64,000 nt of DNA from Beijerinckiaceae bacterium (GTDB lineage: Bacteria; Pseudomonadota; Alphaproteobacteria; Rhizobiales; Beijerinckiaceae): the NCBI GenBank assembly GCA_004564215.1, contig CP024846.1, positions 248,001 to 312,000 of the forward strand, written 5' to 3'. Shown piece after piece: positions 36,170 to 46,788 of this stretch (position 1 is the stretch's first letter; every line of letters begins with the position of its first letter). A model generated the notes under the pieces. That model saw only the letters and a list, made by a program, of their open reading frames with translations. It had not been told where the DNA came from and made no database searches. The translations under genes were made by a program, and so were the position numbers.

Positions 36170-38215
36170 TCATCCAGAAGGCTCGGACGGGACGTCGGCC
36201 TCGAACAAAGCGAGTTCTATGCCCTCGGCCACCTGATCGCCCAGCTTGAACCTGAATTCCTTGACGATCCCGCTTTTCGGCGCCCGCAGCATATGCTCCA
36301 TTTTCATCGCTTCCAGCACCATCACCGGCTGGTTCGCCTCCACGCGGGCGCCCGTTTCGACCAGGAGCGCCGCAATTCGGCCCGGCATGGGAGAAGTGAG
36401 CCGCCCCGGCCGTTCATCGCGCCCCTTCGTCTCTGCGCTCTTGTCTTCCAACAAAAACCGATGCTCGGGCTCAGCTCCTGAAAAAACGATGATTTCCCGG
36501 CCAGACCGCATAAAGAGCGCCTTGAGGCGATGACCCTCCAAATCGACGATGAGACGTCCATCGGGCGCCAACGAGCCTGCCACGTGGATCGAGCCTGTGT
36601 GCTGAAAGTCGAGCCGCCACCCCTTACGCAGATAGGTAATTCCGATTGTGCTCGGTTCGGCGCCGTTGAGTGAAATCTCATGCAAACGCAAGGTCTCCCG
36701 TGCATCCTCGTTCAGGCGCCAGCCAATCTGGCTGTTCCAGGGACTTGCGGGGTCACGTGTGCGTTGTGCCGCGTCGTTTGCCTCGGCGGCCCGCATAAGG
36801 AGAAGACCGATGACGGCCATCGCCAAAATCTGGTCTTCCGCAGGTTTTAGTGGCGCCAGAAGATCGTCTCGATAGCGCTCGACAAAAGCTGTGTCCGGCA
36901 AAGCCCGGTTGAAGGCCGCATGCGCTGCAATCGAGCGCAGAAACGAAAGATTGGTCGCGGGCCCGACGATGCGGATGTCTGCGAGCGCCGCCTGTAACCG
37001 AAGAAGGGCGCTGTCGCGGTCGCTCCCCCAGACGATCAGTTTAGCGATCATGGGGTCATAATCGACCGGGATCGTGTCGCCCGCGCGGACCCCGGCATCA
37101 ACCCGGACATGCGGCCCAGCCTCGGGGAAATCGAGCCGCTCGACACGTCCGGCTTGCGGCAAAAAATCGCGCCGCGGATCCTCAGCGTAGAGGCGCGCCT
37201 CGATCGCATGGCCGTTCACCGAGATTTGCTCTTGGGACAGTGGCAGCGCGACGCCTGCCGCCACTTGAATCTGCCATGCGACGAGATCGATCCCGGTGAT
37301 CATTTCCGTGACCGGATGCTCGACCTGAAGCCGCGTATTCATTTCAAGAAAATAGAATTCACCATCAGGGGACAGTAAAAACTCGACCGTGCCGGCGCCG
37401 ACATAGCCGACCGCGCGGGCTGCCGATATAGCAGCTTCCGCCATCGCCCGGCGCAGTTCAGCGGAAAGGCCGGGCGCCGGGGCCTCCTCAATAATCTTTT
37501 GATGCCGGCGCTGGATCGAACAATCGCGGTCGAAGAGGTGAACGAAATTCTGCTGGCTGTCCGCGAAAACCTGGACTTCGACATGACGTGCGTGGGGCAG
37601 GTATTTTTCAATGAGAATGCGATCGTCACCGAAAGCAGAAGCGGCCTCGCGTTTCGCGCTTTCCAGCTGCGACATGAAATCCGACGGGCTCCCGGCGATT
37701 TTCATGCCTTTGCCGCCGCCACCCGCCGCAGGTTTGAGCAAGACCGGATAGCCGATCGCCGACGCTTCCTCGACGAGCCGGGCGGGGTCTTGTCCGTCCC
37801 TATGATAGCCGGGCACCAAGGGAACCCCGGCCTTTTCCATCAAGGTCTTGGCTTGCGCTTTGTCGCCCATCGCCCGGATCGCCGCGCTTGGCGGGCCGAC
37901 AAAAGTAAAACCTTCCGCGCGGCAGGCATCCGCGAACTCTGCATTTTCCGACAAAAACCCATAGCCAGGGTGGATCGCCTGCGCGCCGCAAAGGCGCGCC
38001 GCCGTCAAGATCTTCTCCCCATCGAGATAGCTTTCGCGCGCCGGTGCCGGTCCGATGAAAACAGCTTCATCGGCAAGCGCGACATGCATCGCCGCTTCGT
38101 CGGCGTCGGAATAGACGGCCACGGTCGCAATACCGAGCGGGCGTGCCGTGCGTATGATCCGGCAGGCGATCTCACCGCGATTGGCGATCAGGATTTTGGA
38201 AAACATCGCGGCCAT
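36170..38215 (-). CDS. mccA: Methylcrotonyl-CoA carboxylase biotin-containing alpha subunit
   Basis: About 681 residues. Biotin carboxylase domain: KILIANRGEIACRI at the start, the glycine-rich ATP loop KPAAGGGGKGMKIA, then LEMNTRLQVEHPVTEMITG. A middle linker domain precedes the C-terminal biotinyl domain with the biotinylated Lys638 in VLEAMKMEHM. It carboxylates biotin for leucine catabolism; the carboxyltransferase partner mccB and isovaleryl-CoA dehydrogenase lie just upstream, which favours methylcrotonyl-CoA over propionyl- or geranyl-CoA. The start may be three codons later, at 38206, where the family usually begins. Confidence 0.92.
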   Translation of the reverse strand: MAAMFSKILIANRGEIACRIIRTARPLGIATVAVYSDADEAAMHVALADEAVFIGPAPARESYLDGEKILTAARLCGAQAIHPGYGFLSENAEFADACRAEGFTFVGPPSAAIRAMGDKAQAKTLMEKAGVPLVPGYHRDGQDPARLVEEASAIGYPVLLKPAAGGGGKGMKIAGSPSDFMSQLESAKREAASAFGDDRILIEKYLPHARHVEVQVFADSQQNFVHLFDRDCSIQRRHQKIIEEAPAPGLSAELRRAMAEAAISAARAVGYVGAGTVEFLLSPDGEFYFLEMNTRLQVEHPVTEMITGIDLVAWQIQVAAGVALPLSQEQISVNGHAIEARLYAEDPRRDFLPQAGRVERLDFPEAGPHVRVDAGVRAGDTIPVDYDPMIAKLIVWGSDRDSALLRLQAALADIRIVGPATNLSFLRSIAAHAAFNRALPDTAFVERYRDDLLAPLKPAEDQILAMAVIGLLLMRAAEANDAAQRTRDPASPWNSQIGWRLNEDARETLRLHEISLNGAEPSTIGITYLRKGWRLDFQHTGSIHVAGSLAPDGRLIVDLEGHRLKALFMRSGREIIVFSGAEPEHRFLLEDKSAETKGRDERPGRLTSPMPGRIAALLVETGARVEANQPVMVLEAMKMEHMLRAPKSGIVKEFRFKLGDQVAEGIELALFEADVPSEPSG

Positions 38216-38341
38216 CCAATCTGAACAAGCGTCTTATCGTGAGTCTTCAACGGCCGGAAATACGCTGAATTTTTTGAAAGAGCCCAGCTGTATCAAGTTA
38301 CCTTGACGCACGCGGGAAGAAAAATCCCAAACCAGGCCGCT

Positions 38342-39949
38342 TCACAGCCGGAACACGCCGAAGTGCGTCTCTTCAATCGGCGCGTTCAAGGCGGCTGAGA
38401 TCGAAAGACCCAAAACCATGCGAGTCTCGGCCGGGTCGATGATGCCGTCATCCCAAAGCCGGGCGCTCGCATAATAGGGATGCGCCTGGCGTTCGAACTG
38501 ATCGCGGATCGGCGCCTTGAAGGCTTCCTCTTCCTCGGCCGACAGCTGCTTGCCGGCCGCTTCCAAATTGTCACGGCGCACTTGCGCCAGCACATTGGCG
38601 GCCTGCGCGCCGCCCATGACCGAGATTCGGGCGTTAGGCCACATCCAGAGGAAGCGCGGACCAAAGGCCCGGCCGCACATGCCGTAATTGCCGGCGCCGA
38701 AACTGCCGCCAATGATGACGGTAAATTTTGGCACATTCGCGCAGGCGACCGCCGTCACGAGCTTGGCGCCATCCTTGGCTATGCCTTGCGCTTCGTATTT
38801 TTGGCCGACCATGAAGCCGGTGACATTTTGCAGAAACACGAGCGGAATTTTGCGCTGGGCGCAGAGTTCAATGAAATGCGCGCCCTTGAGCGCCGATTCG
38901 GAAAACAAGATCCCATTGTTGGCGAGGATGCCGACCGAACAGCCAAAGATATGTGCGAAGCCGCAGACCAAACTCGTTCCATAAAGAGCCTTGAATTCGT
39001 CCAGCACGCTGCCGTCTACAATGCGGGCGATAATTTCGCGCACTTCATAGGATTCGCGCGGATCGGCCGGAACGATGCCGTAGATCTCTTTTGGATCATG
39101 GAGCGGTTCGATCGGCGATAGCAGAGCAGGGCCGGGCGGTTTCGTGCGGTTCAGCGTGCCCATGATCCGGCGGGCGATTGCCAGCGCATCGGCGTCGTTA
39201 ATGGCGTAATGATCAGTCACGCCCGAAACCCGCGAATGGACCTCGGCACCACCCAGATCTTCCGCCGAGACGATTTCGCCGGTCGCCGCCTTGACGAGCG
39301 GAGGGCCGGCCAAAAAAATCGTCCCTTGGCCGGCGACGATGATCGCCTCGTCGCTCATCGCGGGGACATAGGCGCCCCCGGCGGTGCAGCTTCCCATGAC
39401 GACCGCAATCTGCGGAATGCCCGCGGCCGACATCCGCGCCTGATTGTAAAAGATGCGGCCGAAGTGATCGCGATCTGGAAAAACTTCGTCCTGATTGGGG
39501 AGATTGGCGCCGCCGCTATCGACGAGGTACACACAAGGCAAATTGTTTTCGCTGGCGATTTCCTGCGCGCGTAAATGCTTTTTCACGCTTAACGGATAAT
39601 AGGTTCCACCCTTTACCGTGGCGTCATTGGCGATAATGATGCATTCCTGTCCACGTATGCGGCCAATCCCAGAGATGATCCCCGCCGCCGGAATGGGCTC
39701 CGCATAAACCTCGTATGCGGCCAATTGGGAAAGCTCCAAAAACGGCGCACCAGGATCGATCAAGGCCGCGATGCGGTCACGTGGCAGGAGCTTTCCGCGA
39801 CCTATGTGCCTCTTGCGCGCGATCTCACCCCCGCCTTGCGTGATATGAGCGACCTTGCTTCGCAAATCCTCGACAAGGCTTTGCATGGCGGCTTTGTTGG
39901 CGGCAAAATTCAAGCTATGCGGATCGATGCCGGATTTGAGAACGGTCAT
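38342..39949 (-). CDS. mccB: Methylcrotonyl-CoA carboxylase carboxyltransferase beta subunit
   Basis: 535 residues. It transfers the carboxyl group from biotin to 3-methylcrotonyl-CoA. Typical segments are [77 protein letters not shown] and [20 protein letters not shown]; the paired oxyanion-forming glycines are present. The ATG at 39949 has AGGG four bases upstream and follows the ivd stop directly; a TTG at 39967 would overlap ivd. It is separated from mccA by 126 bases. Confidence 0.95.
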   Translation of the reverse strand: MTVLKSGIDPHSLNFAANKAAMQSLVEDLRSKVAHITQGGGEIARKRHIGRGKLLPRDRIAALIDPGAPFLELSQLAAYEVYAEPIPAAGIISGIGRIRGQECIIIANDATVKGGTYYPLSVKKHLRAQEIASENNLPCVYLVDSGGANLPNQDEVFPDRDHFGRIFYNQARMSAAGIPQIAVVMGSCTAGGAYVPAMSDEAIIVAGQGTIFLAGPPLVKAATGEIVSAEDLGGAEVHSRVSGVTDHYAINDADALAIARRIMGTLNRTKPPGPALLSPIEPLHDPKEIYGIVPADPRESYEVREIIARIVDGSVLDEFKALYGTSLVCGFAHIFGCSVGILANNGILFSESALKGAHFIELCAQRKIPLVFLQNVTGFMVGQKYEAQGIAKDGAKLVTAVACANVPKFTVIIGGSFGAGNYGMCGRAFGPRFLWMWPNARISVMGGAQAANVLAQVRRDNLEAAGKQLSAEEEEAFKAPIRDQFERQAHPYYASARLWDDGIIDPAETRMVLGLSISAALNAPIEETHFGVFRL

Positions 39950-39953
39950 TGCC

Positions 39954-41114
39954 CTAATTTCCGTCAAATAATTCGCGGCCGATCAACATGCGCCTGATCT
40001 CGCTCGTGCCGGCACCGATCTCATAGAGCTTGGCGTCCCGAAGCAGGCGGCCGGTCGGATAATCATTGATATAGCCGTTTCCGCCGAGAAGCTGAATCGC
40101 ATCGAGCGTGGTCTGCGTGGCGCGCTCGGCGGCAAAGAGCAGGGCGCCGGCGGCATCCTTACGCGAAGTCTTGCCAAGATCGCAGGCGCGGGCCACCGCA
40201 TGAACATAGGCCCGGCATGCATTGAGCCCCGTATACATGTCGGCAAGCTTGCCTTGGACGAGTTCGAATTCGCCGATCGCTTGCCCGAACTGCTTGCGCT
40301 CCCGTACATAGGGAAGGCAAATATCAAGACAGGCCTGCATGATCCCAAGTGGACCGGCGGCGAGCACCACACGCTCGTAATCGAGGCCGGACATCAGCAC
40401 ATTGACGCCGTGCCCGACCTCGCCCATGACATTTTCCAGAGGGACCTCGCAATCCTCAAAAACAAGTTCGCAGGTGGGCGAGCCGCGCATGCCAAGCTTG
40501 TCGAGCTTTTGGCCTAAGCCAAATCCCTTGAACCCGCTCTCGATCAAAAACGCCGTGATCCCATGTGCTCCGGCACCGGGATCGGTCTTGGCGTAGACAA
40601 CAAGCACAGAGGCGAAGGGACCGTTCGTGATCCACATTTTGGCACCATTCAGCACATAACGATCGCCCTTTCTGTCGGCTCTGAGCCGCATCGACACGAC
40701 GTCGGATCCGGAGTTTGCCTCCGACATGGCCAAGGCTCCGACATGCTCGCCGGACAGAAGTTTTGGCAAATAGCGGCGCTTTTGCACTTCGCTGGCATTG
40801 CGGCGGATCTGATTGACGCACAGATTGGAATGGGCACCATAGGATAGGCCGACCGCGGCGGAAGCCCGGCTGATTTCCTCCATCGCGAGGCAATGCGCGA
40901 GATAGCCCAAGCCCGAGCCGCCGTATTCTTCTTCCACCGTGATCCCATGCAGTCCGAGCGCTCCCATTTGGGGCCAGAGATCGAGCGGAAATGTATCGGC
41001 GCGATCGATATCCGCGGCCCGAGGCGCAATTTCGTTCGAAGCGAAACCGCGAACCGTTTCGCGCAACAGGTCCAGCTCCGGGCTTAATTCGGAATCGAGA
41101 CCTGGATTTTGCAT
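39954..41114 (-). CDS. ivd: Isovaleryl-CoA dehydrogenase
   Basis: 386 residues, an FAD-dependent enzyme for the third step of leucine breakdown. The flavin segments [16 protein letters not shown] and [20 protein letters not shown] are clear. The catalytic base is expected in [16 protein letters not shown], where isovaleryl-CoA dehydrogenases carry glutamate, rather than in the C-terminal [12 protein letters not shown]. It is first in the ivd-mccB-mccA group, with the next gene starting four bases after its stop. A perfect 15-base dyad lies 35 bases upstream of its start. Confidence 0.93.
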   Translation of the reverse strand: MQNPGLDSELSPELDLLRETVRGFASNEIAPRAADIDRADTFPLDLWPQMGALGLHGITVEEEYGGSGLGYLAHCLAMEEISRASAAVGLSYGAHSNLCVNQIRRNASEVQKRRYLPKLLSGEHVGALAMSEANSGSDVVSMRLRADRKGDRYVLNGAKMWITNGPFASVLVVYAKTDPGAGAHGITAFLIESGFKGFGLGQKLDKLGMRGSPTCELVFEDCEVPLENVMGEVGHGVNVLMSGLDYERVVLAAGPLGIMQACLDICLPYVRERKQFGQAIGEFELVQGKLADMYTGLNACRAYVHAVARACDLGKTSRKDAAGALLFAAERATQTTLDAIQLLGGNGYINDYPTGRLLRDAKLYEIGAGTSEIRRMLIGRELFDGN

Positions 41115-41148
41115 CGCGATTCTCCTGGACGGTTTCTAAGACTGCCGC

Positions 41149-41163
41149 CGCGAGGACCTCGCG
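41149..41163. promoter_or_regulatory. Perfect 7-1-7 palindrome upstream of ivd
   Basis: CGCGAGG-A-CCTCGCG, between the divergent ivd and dapE genes and 35 bases before the ivd ATG. It has the size of a repressor operator, but no regulator gene is near and it could equally be a GC-rich chance palindrome. Confidence 0.35.
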
Positions 41164-41322
41164 TAGCCGACGTCTAAGCTATCTTCTTAAAGCCTATCTG
41201 GCGACAAGGTTTCGTTTTTGCCCCTGCTGGCGCTCCGATTCGAGGGGAAAGATTTGCGACAAAGCGCTGGGGCATGCGATAAGGCTGGGAAATCAGTGTT
41301 TTTACACCAACCCGAAAATTGC

Positions 41323-42474
41323 ATGTCAGCGACAGCCCTCGACCTGTGCCGCGCGCTGGTCCAATGTCCCTCCGTGACGCCAAATGACGGCGGTGCTCTC
41401 GGCGTCCTGGCCACAGCCCTGCAGCGGGCGGGTTTTGAGACCCGAAAACTGCGTTTTTCGGAACCGGGAACGCCAGACATTGACAACCTCTATGCGCGGC
41501 TGGGGACAAAACCACCGTTCCTCGTCTTTGCTGGACACACCGATGTGGTTCCGGTCGGCGAACCGGCGAACTGGCGATTCGATCCGTTCGCGGCGGAGGT
41601 GGCCGAGGGCGCGATTTGGGGACGTGGTGTCGCCGATATGAAAGGAGGCGTCGCGGCATTTGCTGCCGCTGCCTGCGCCTTTGCCGCCCGGCACGGGTCA
41701 AGCAAAGGCTCGATCGGCTTTCTCATCACCGGCGACGAGGAGGGGCCTGCGATCAACGGCACTGACAAATTGCTCCGCTGGGCCTTTGAACAAGGCGAGC
41801 GGTTCGATCATTGCCTCGTTGGCGAGCCAACCAATGTCGAACGCCTGGGCGACGTGATCAAGATCGGCCGCCGAGGTTCGCTCAGCGGGACGCTCAGCGC
41901 CCAAGGCCGCCAAGGTCATGTCGCTTACCCTGAGCGCGCGGACAACCCCATTCCAAAACTCATGCGGCTTCTGGACGTCTTGATCTCGGCGCCTCTCGAC
42001 AAGGGCACGCCGCATTTCGATGCCTCAAATCTCGAAATTGTCTCCGTCGATGTCGACAATCCGGCGTTCAATGTGATTCCCGCGCAAGCAACCGCGCGTT
42101 TGAACGTTCGCTTCAACGATATCTGGACACCTCAGTCCCTCGAAGCCGAACTGCGGCGCAGGCTCGATTCCGTGGCGCAAGGCACGCGATATGCGCTCAG
42201 CTTCGAGCCCTGCAATGCGCTGGCTTTCCTGACCGATCCGGATGCCTTCACGAAGCTCGTCGCCGGCGCGATCGAAAAACACACCGGCCGCGCACCCAAG
42301 CTCTCGACATCCGGCGGGACGTCCGACGCGCGCTTCATTCGCGCCTATTGTCCGGTCGTCGAATTTGGCCTCGTCGGCGCCACCATGCATATGGTGGACG
42401 AGCATGTTGCGATTAAAGACCTCGAGGCTCTGACGGCGATTTATGCGGCGATTTTGGACGATTATTTTGGCTGA
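41323..42474 (+). CDS. dapE: Succinyl-diaminopimelate desuccinylase
   Basis: 383 residues, zinc M20 peptidase fold. It produces LL-diaminopimelate for lysine and peptidoglycan. The first zinc ligand lies in FAGHTDVVPVG, the bridging aspartate in WGRGVADMKGGVAAF, the catalytic glutamate pair in TGDEEGPAI, and the C-terminal histidine in HMVDEHVAIKDL. The ATG at 41323 matches the family start; the open frame from 41218 is not supported. A methyltransferase gene follows 32 bases later. Confidence 0.95.
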   Translation: MSATALDLCRALVQCPSVTPNDGGALGVLATALQRAGFETRKLRFSEPGTPDIDNLYARLGTKPPFLVFAGHTDVVPVGEPANWRFDPFAAEVAEGAIWGRGVADMKGGVAAFAAAACAFAARHGSSKGSIGFLITGDEEGPAINGTDKLLRWAFEQGERFDHCLVGEPTNVERLGDVIKIGRRGSLSGTLSAQGRQGHVAYPERADNPIPKLMRLLDVLISAPLDKGTPHFDASNLEIVSVDVDNPAFNVIPAQATARLNVRFNDIWTPQSLEAELRRRLDSVAQGTRYALSFEPCNALAFLTDPDAFTKLVAGAIEKHTGRAPKLSTSGGTSDARFIRAYCPVVEFGLVGATMHMVDEHVAIKDLEALTAIYAAILDDYFG

Positions 42475-42506
42475 CCTTGAAGACGTAATTTGCGAAAGAC
42501 CATGTT

Positions 42507-43247
42507 TTGAACAAAAACTTCGATCCCGCTTCGCCCGAGTTCGCCGCGCGCCGCGCCGAGGCACGCAAGATTCTCGATGCGCTCGATCCAGCCCGAACCG
42601 GTGGTATCCAATCGGCCGATCCGTTGCGGCAGGAATGGTTCGAAGCCGTCTATAGGCTCGCCGATAATGATCCGGCTCGTGTGCCCTGGGGCAATCTTGC
42701 GCCGCATCCCTTGACCGAAGCGTGGGTCGGCGGACAAGTGCGCGGCATCTCGGGCCTGCGTACCCTTGATGTCGGCTGCGGTCTTGGCGACAATGCCGAA
42801 TGCCTGAGCGCGGCGGGCGCGCCTGTGACAGCGTTCGACTTCGTCGGCGAGGCCGTCGATTGGGCGAAACGCCGCTTTCCAAACTCGAAGGTCGCCTATC
42901 ATGTCGCCGACCTCTTCGCCGTGCCCGAGGCGTGGCGGCAGGCGTTCGATCTCGTCCACGAATGCTATACTTTGCAGGCCTTCTCCCCGGAACTGGTGCC
43001 GCAGGCGCTTGCTGCGCTTGAAGCCCTATTGGCGCCTGGAGGAAAGCTGCTTGTCGTCGCGCGGGCCCGAGACGAGGACAGCGAAGTCACCGGGCCGCCT
43101 TGGCCTTTGCCGCCGTCTGTCTTCGCGGAAGCCGAACGTCGAGGCCTTAAGCTTCTTGCGCTGGAAGATATATATGCGACGTCCAAGCTCTCGATACGGC
43201 ATTGGCGCGCAGTGCTGGGCCGCGCCGGCGATCCAGCCCAATCTTGA
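42507..43247 (+). CDS. Class I SAM-dependent methyltransferase
   Basis: 246 residues. Motif I (LRTLDVGCGLGDNAECLSAAGA), motif II (VTAFDFVGEAVDWAKRRFP) and the post-motif HECYTLQAFSPELVPQALAAL give a Rossmann methyltransferase fold; the N-terminal 60 residues (PVWFEAVYRLADND type) are seen in a family of small-molecule methyltransferases. The start is a TTG at 42507 because the ATG a few bases earlier is out of frame. Its stop overlaps the MFS start by one base, so the two are coupled and may act on the same compound. The substrate is unknown. Confidence 0.8.
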   Translation: MNKNFDPASPEFAARRAEARKILDALDPARTGGIQSADPLRQEWFEAVYRLADNDPARVPWGNLAPHPLTEAWVGGQVRGISGLRTLDVGCGLGDNAECLSAAGAPVTAFDFVGEAVDWAKRRFPNSKVAYHVADLFAVPEAWRQAFDLVHECYTLQAFSPELVPQALAALEALLAPGGKLLVVARARDEDSEVTGPPWPLPPSVFAEAERRGLKLLALEDIYATSKLSIRHWRAVLGRAGDPAQS

Positions 43248-44464
43248 TGGGTAAACCGCTGCGCCCGAAAGATGGTGATCGAGCACGGGATCTTCAGCTT
43301 CGAGACGGTCTCGCCTTTGAGTCCGGCTTCGTTGATCGCTGCGCCCGCCGCGAATTCATCCAGCTCGGCTTCGCGGGCTTTCTCGTTTCCTTCATGTATT
43401 CCCATAACGCGCTGTTCGCGGTGGTCTTTGCACGCGAGGGCTTTGACCTGCATCGCATCGGCCTGCTGCTGTCGCTCTATGCGATCCCGGTGGTTGCGGT
43501 CAGTTTTTTCTCCGGCGCCATTGCCGCGCGCATCGGGATTCTTGCGTGTTGCCGCCTTTCGGTCATCCTCCTCGTCATTGGCTTTTTCAGCCTGCGCTTC
43601 ACCGCGGGCGCATTCTGGCCGGCGCTCGCCTCGCGCTTCGTGCAGGGTGCCGGGCAAGGCTTGTTTGTCGTTTCCTTTGTCACCTATGCGCAGAGCCGGC
43701 TTTCACCGACACGGTTTGTCTATCTCCTCGGCTTATTCGCCAGCATGATGCCTTTGGCCCAGGCTTTTGCTCCGCCTTTCGGCGCGTTCATTCTTAACAG
43801 TTTCGGCGCACAGACCCTGTTTCTCGAAGGGACCATTCCGGCGTGCCTTGGCCTGCTCATGACATTCGGGTTGCGCTCGCTACCCAAGCCCGGCGGCGAG
43901 CGAGGCCTCGATTTCTCCGCTGCCTGGCGGCGCAATCGCATCATTCCGCTCGCCGCCGTCTTCGTGAGCGGGACGCTGGTTGGCTTCACCGGCGCCTACC
44001 TTGCCGCCGCCCTCGAAGCGCGCGCCCTGCCGATCGGCGCCTTCTTTTTCTCTTCGACCACCGCAATGTTCGCGATCCGCTTCCTGGCGATGCGCCGGTT
44101 CGGGGCAGCGGACAAGCGGCTGCTGGTCGGCACGGGATTTGTGCTGGAAGCCTTGAGTTTTTTTCTTGTCACCTTTGCCGGCCAGTCCTGGCTCATCGTC
44201 GTCGCCGGCCTTTTGTTCGGGATGGGCTATAGTGTCGTCTATCCCGTCCTTTCAGCCTGGATGAGCGAGGGAATCGCACCGGCCCGGCGCGCTGGTCCGC
44301 AGGCCTTGCTCAATACGCTGTTCAACCTCGGATCTTTCGCGATGCCATATCCGGAGACCTTGCTCATCGCGCATTTCGGATATGGAGGAACCGCGGCGGC
44401 CTTGGCGGTGTTCGGAACGGTCAGCGCCATGGTGCTTTTCGCAATGGCCTTACGGGGACGTTGA
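43247..44464 (+). CDS. MFS transporter
   Basis: 405 residues with about twelve membrane helices. The N half shows FLVSFMYSHNALFAVVFAREGF, AIPVVAVSFFSGAIAARIGI and GAGQGLFVVSFVTYAQSRLSP; the C half shows MFAIRFLAMRRFGAADKRLL and LIVVAGLLFGMGYSVVYPVLSAWM. The RRFGAADKR loop is the usual MFS cytoplasmic signature. The ATG at 43247 overlaps the methyltransferase stop, and an upstream start at 43202 would overlap further. Direction and substrate are unknown; export of a methylated product is only a guess from adjacency. Confidence 0.88.
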   Translation: MGKPLRPKDGDRARDLQLRDGLAFESGFVDRCARREFIQLGFAGFLVSFMYSHNALFAVVFAREGFDLHRIGLLLSLYAIPVVAVSFFSGAIAARIGILACCRLSVILLVIGFFSLRFTAGAFWPALASRFVQGAGQGLFVVSFVTYAQSRLSPTRFVYLLGLFASMMPLAQAFAPPFGAFILNSFGAQTLFLEGTIPACLGLLMTFGLRSLPKPGGERGLDFSAAWRRNRIIPLAAVFVSGTLVGFTGAYLAAALEARALPIGAFFFSSTTAMFAIRFLAMRRFGAADKRLLVGTGFVLEALSFFLVTFAGQSWLIVVAGLLFGMGYSVVYPVLSAWMSEGIAPARRAGPQALLNTLFNLGSFAMPYPETLLIAHFGYGGTAAALAVFGTVSAMVLFAMALRGR

Positions 44465-44490
44465 CACATACATCGTTACTTGTTCTTGAC

Positions 44491-44533
44491 GCATGATCTT
44501 ATCCAAAAACTCTGCACCTTTTCGGGATCATGC
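44491..44533. repeat. Rhizobiales-type palindromic repeat, likely bidirectional terminator
   Basis: Perfect arms GCATGATC (44491-44498) and GATCATGC (44526-44533) enclose a second, imperfect pairing of CCAAAA with CTTTTCGG. It fills the gap between the convergent MFS and recG genes, ending one base before the recG stop codon. The sequence belongs to a palindrome class I have seen in Rhizobiales intergenic regions. Confidence 0.75.
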
Positions 44534-44534
44534 T

Positions 44535-46649
44535 TTATCCGGCCCCCAACAGTCTGATCGCTTCGCCGCGCTCGAAAATATTGAGAAGCAGCCGGAGAGC
44601 TTCTCCCTTGGCGCCTTCAAGGCGGGGATTTTCACTGACGATCTTGCGCGCTTCGTCGCGGGCGAGCGTCAGCAAAGGCCCGTGCACAGAAAGATCAGCC
44701 AAGCGAAAACCAGGCAGGCCAGATTGCTTCGTGCCGAGCACCTCGCCTTCCCCGCGCAGGCGCAGATCTTCTTCGGCGATCCGAAACCCGTCTTCTGTCT
44801 CGCGCATGATCGCAATGCGCGCCTTGGCCGCCTCTCCAAGCGGCGCTCGATAGAGCAGCAAGCAGGACGATTTGGCGCCGGCGCGCCCGACACGTCCGCG
44901 TAATTGATGCAATTGGGCGAGCCCGAACCGCTCGGCATGTTCGATGACCATGATGGTGGCCTCGGGCACGTCGACGCCGACCTCGATCACCGTCGTCGCG
45001 ACCAGGATTTGCGTCGCGCCCGCCGTAAAGGCGGCCATGGCCGCATCTTTGTCGCGGCTTTTCATCTTGCCGTGGATGAGGCCGACGCGATCCCCGAAAA
45101 CCTCCTGCAAATGTGTGAAACGCTCCTGCGCGGCAGCGGCATCGACCGCTTCGCTTTCTTCAACCAAGGGGCAGACCCAATAGGCGCGGGCGCCCTCAAG
45201 GATCGCGCTCTTGAGCCGCGCGATCAACTCGTCCATGCGCTCCAGCGGCAAGGCGCGGGTCTCAATCGGCAAGCGCCCGGCCGGCTTTTCCTGCAAGCTC
45301 GAAACGTCCATATCGCCGAAATAGGTGAGCACCAATGTGCGGGGAATAGGAGTTGCGGTCATCACCAGAATATCGGCGGCGTCTCCCTTGTCGCCCAAAG
45401 CCAGTCGTTGATGCACACCGAAGCGATGCTGCTCATCGACCACGGCGAGGCCGAGGTCGTGAAAGGCAACGGATTCCTGGAACAGGGCGTGGGTGCCGAC
45501 CACGATGTCGATCGTGCCATTGGCGAGTCCCGCCAGGATTTTCTCGCGCTCCGCACCTTTTTCGCGCCCCGTGAGAAGGGCCAGTTTTAGGCCGGCCGCT
45601 TCGGCAAAATGGGTGAGCGTCCGATGATGCTGGCGCGCGAGAATTTCGGTGGGCGCCATGAGCGCTGCCTGCCGGCCGACTTCGACAAGGGCTGCCATGG
45701 CAAAGAGCGCGACAATGGTTTTACCGGACCCGACGTCGCCTTGCAGAAGCCGAAGCATGCGGGTCGGGGCGGCAAGATCGGCGTTGATCTCCTCAAGCGC
45801 AGTGCGTTGCGAGCCGGTGAGGGTGAAGGGCAGGGCGGCGAGGATTTTTTGCCGGATGCGGCCGTCCCCCTGGCTGGCGCGTCCAAGTGCTCGGCGGATT
45901 TTCGATCGCATAAGGGCAAGCGCCAATTGGCCGGCGAATAATTCGTCGAGAGCCAGTCTGACCCGTCCCGGCGACTCCGGCGCAATGCTTTCCGGGGTTT
46001 TTGGATGGTGCACCTCGTTGAGCGCGTCGGCGAATGAGGGAAAGGTTCGCAGCTTAAGAACGCTCTGAGCATGCCATTCCGGCAAGGTCGGGAGCTTGGT
46101 CAGCGCGCCATCGATGGCCTTCCCAAGCGCTTTTTGAAAAAGCCCTTCGGTCAAAGGATAGACCGGCTCGACCGGCGGCATTTTGGCGAGGCCTTCGGCA
46201 TCGAGCACCCGGTCGGGATGCACCATCTGCCGGTGACCGTCCCACAATTCCAGCTTGCCGGAAATCCAGCGCGTCGCGCCAAGCGGAAGGCTTTTTTCGA
46301 TCCAATGATGATTGGCGAGAAAAAAGACGAGGAGAACATCGCCCGTCTCGTCCTCGACCAGAACCTTATAGGGCGCCTTGGAGCGCGCGCCGGGCGGCAT
46401 GTGGTCAACGACTTTTGCTTCCAGCGTCACCACGGTATCGAGCGGCGCATCGGCGATTTTGGGCCGGTTGCGCCGGTCGATTGTCGCCTGAGGCAAATGG
46501 AACAAAAGATCGAGAACGCGGGCCTGCCCCGAGGCGCCCGCCAAAAGCCGGTCGAGAAGCTTGACCGTTTTGGGCCCGACACCAGGCAGGTTCGCGGCGC
46601 TTGCGAAGAGGGGGTTGAGCAGGGAGGGCCGCAATGCGTCGATGGTCAT
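44535..46649 (-). CDS. recG: ATP-dependent DNA helicase RecG
   Basis: 704 residues. RecG remodels stalled replication forks and Holliday junctions. An N-terminal wedge/OB region (PLFASAANLPGVGPKTVKLLDRLL; VVTLEAKVVDHMP) precedes the helicase core with Walker A LLQGDVGSGKTIVALFAM, DEQH box LAVVDEQHRFGVHQR, motif III VMTATPIPRTL, then QILVATTVIEVGVDVPEATIMVIEHAERFGLAQLHQLRGRVGR. The ATG at 46649 is preferred to a TTG four codons upstream. It is divergent from sdhE and mfd. Confidence 0.97.
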   Translation of the reverse strand: MTIDALRPSLLNPLFASAANLPGVGPKTVKLLDRLLAGASGQARVLDLLFHLPQATIDRRNRPKIADAPLDTVVTLEAKVVDHMPPGARSKAPYKVLVEDETGDVLLVFFLANHHWIEKSLPLGATRWISGKLELWDGHRQMVHPDRVLDAEGLAKMPPVEPVYPLTEGLFQKALGKAIDGALTKLPTLPEWHAQSVLKLRTFPSFADALNEVHHPKTPESIAPESPGRVRLALDELFAGQLALALMRSKIRRALGRASQGDGRIRQKILAALPFTLTGSQRTALEEINADLAAPTRMLRLLQGDVGSGKTIVALFAMAALVEVGRQAALMAPTEILARQHHRTLTHFAEAAGLKLALLTGREKGAEREKILAGLANGTIDIVVGTHALFQESVAFHDLGLAVVDEQHRFGVHQRLALGDKGDAADILVMTATPIPRTLVLTYFGDMDVSSLQEKPAGRLPIETRALPLERMDELIARLKSAILEGARAYWVCPLVEESEAVDAAAAQERFTHLQEVFGDRVGLIHGKMKSRDKDAAMAAFTAGATQILVATTVIEVGVDVPEATIMVIEHAERFGLAQLHQLRGRVGRAGAKSSCLLLYRAPLGEAAKARIAIMRETEDGFRIAEEDLRLRGEGEVLGTKQSGLPGFRLADLSVHGPLLTLARDEARKIVSENPRLEGAKGEALRLLLNIFERGEAIRLLGAG

Positions 46650-46788
46650 GTGCTTGATCAAAAATCATTGTGGTAAAGGTCATGAGCTGACAGCGGCTCT
46701 GGCCGAGGTTATACTCTGCCAGCTCAATGGTTTCTTCCGAGGCCGCGCGGCTTGACGGCGACTTGTCCTCGAATCGAGACCTTAACTC

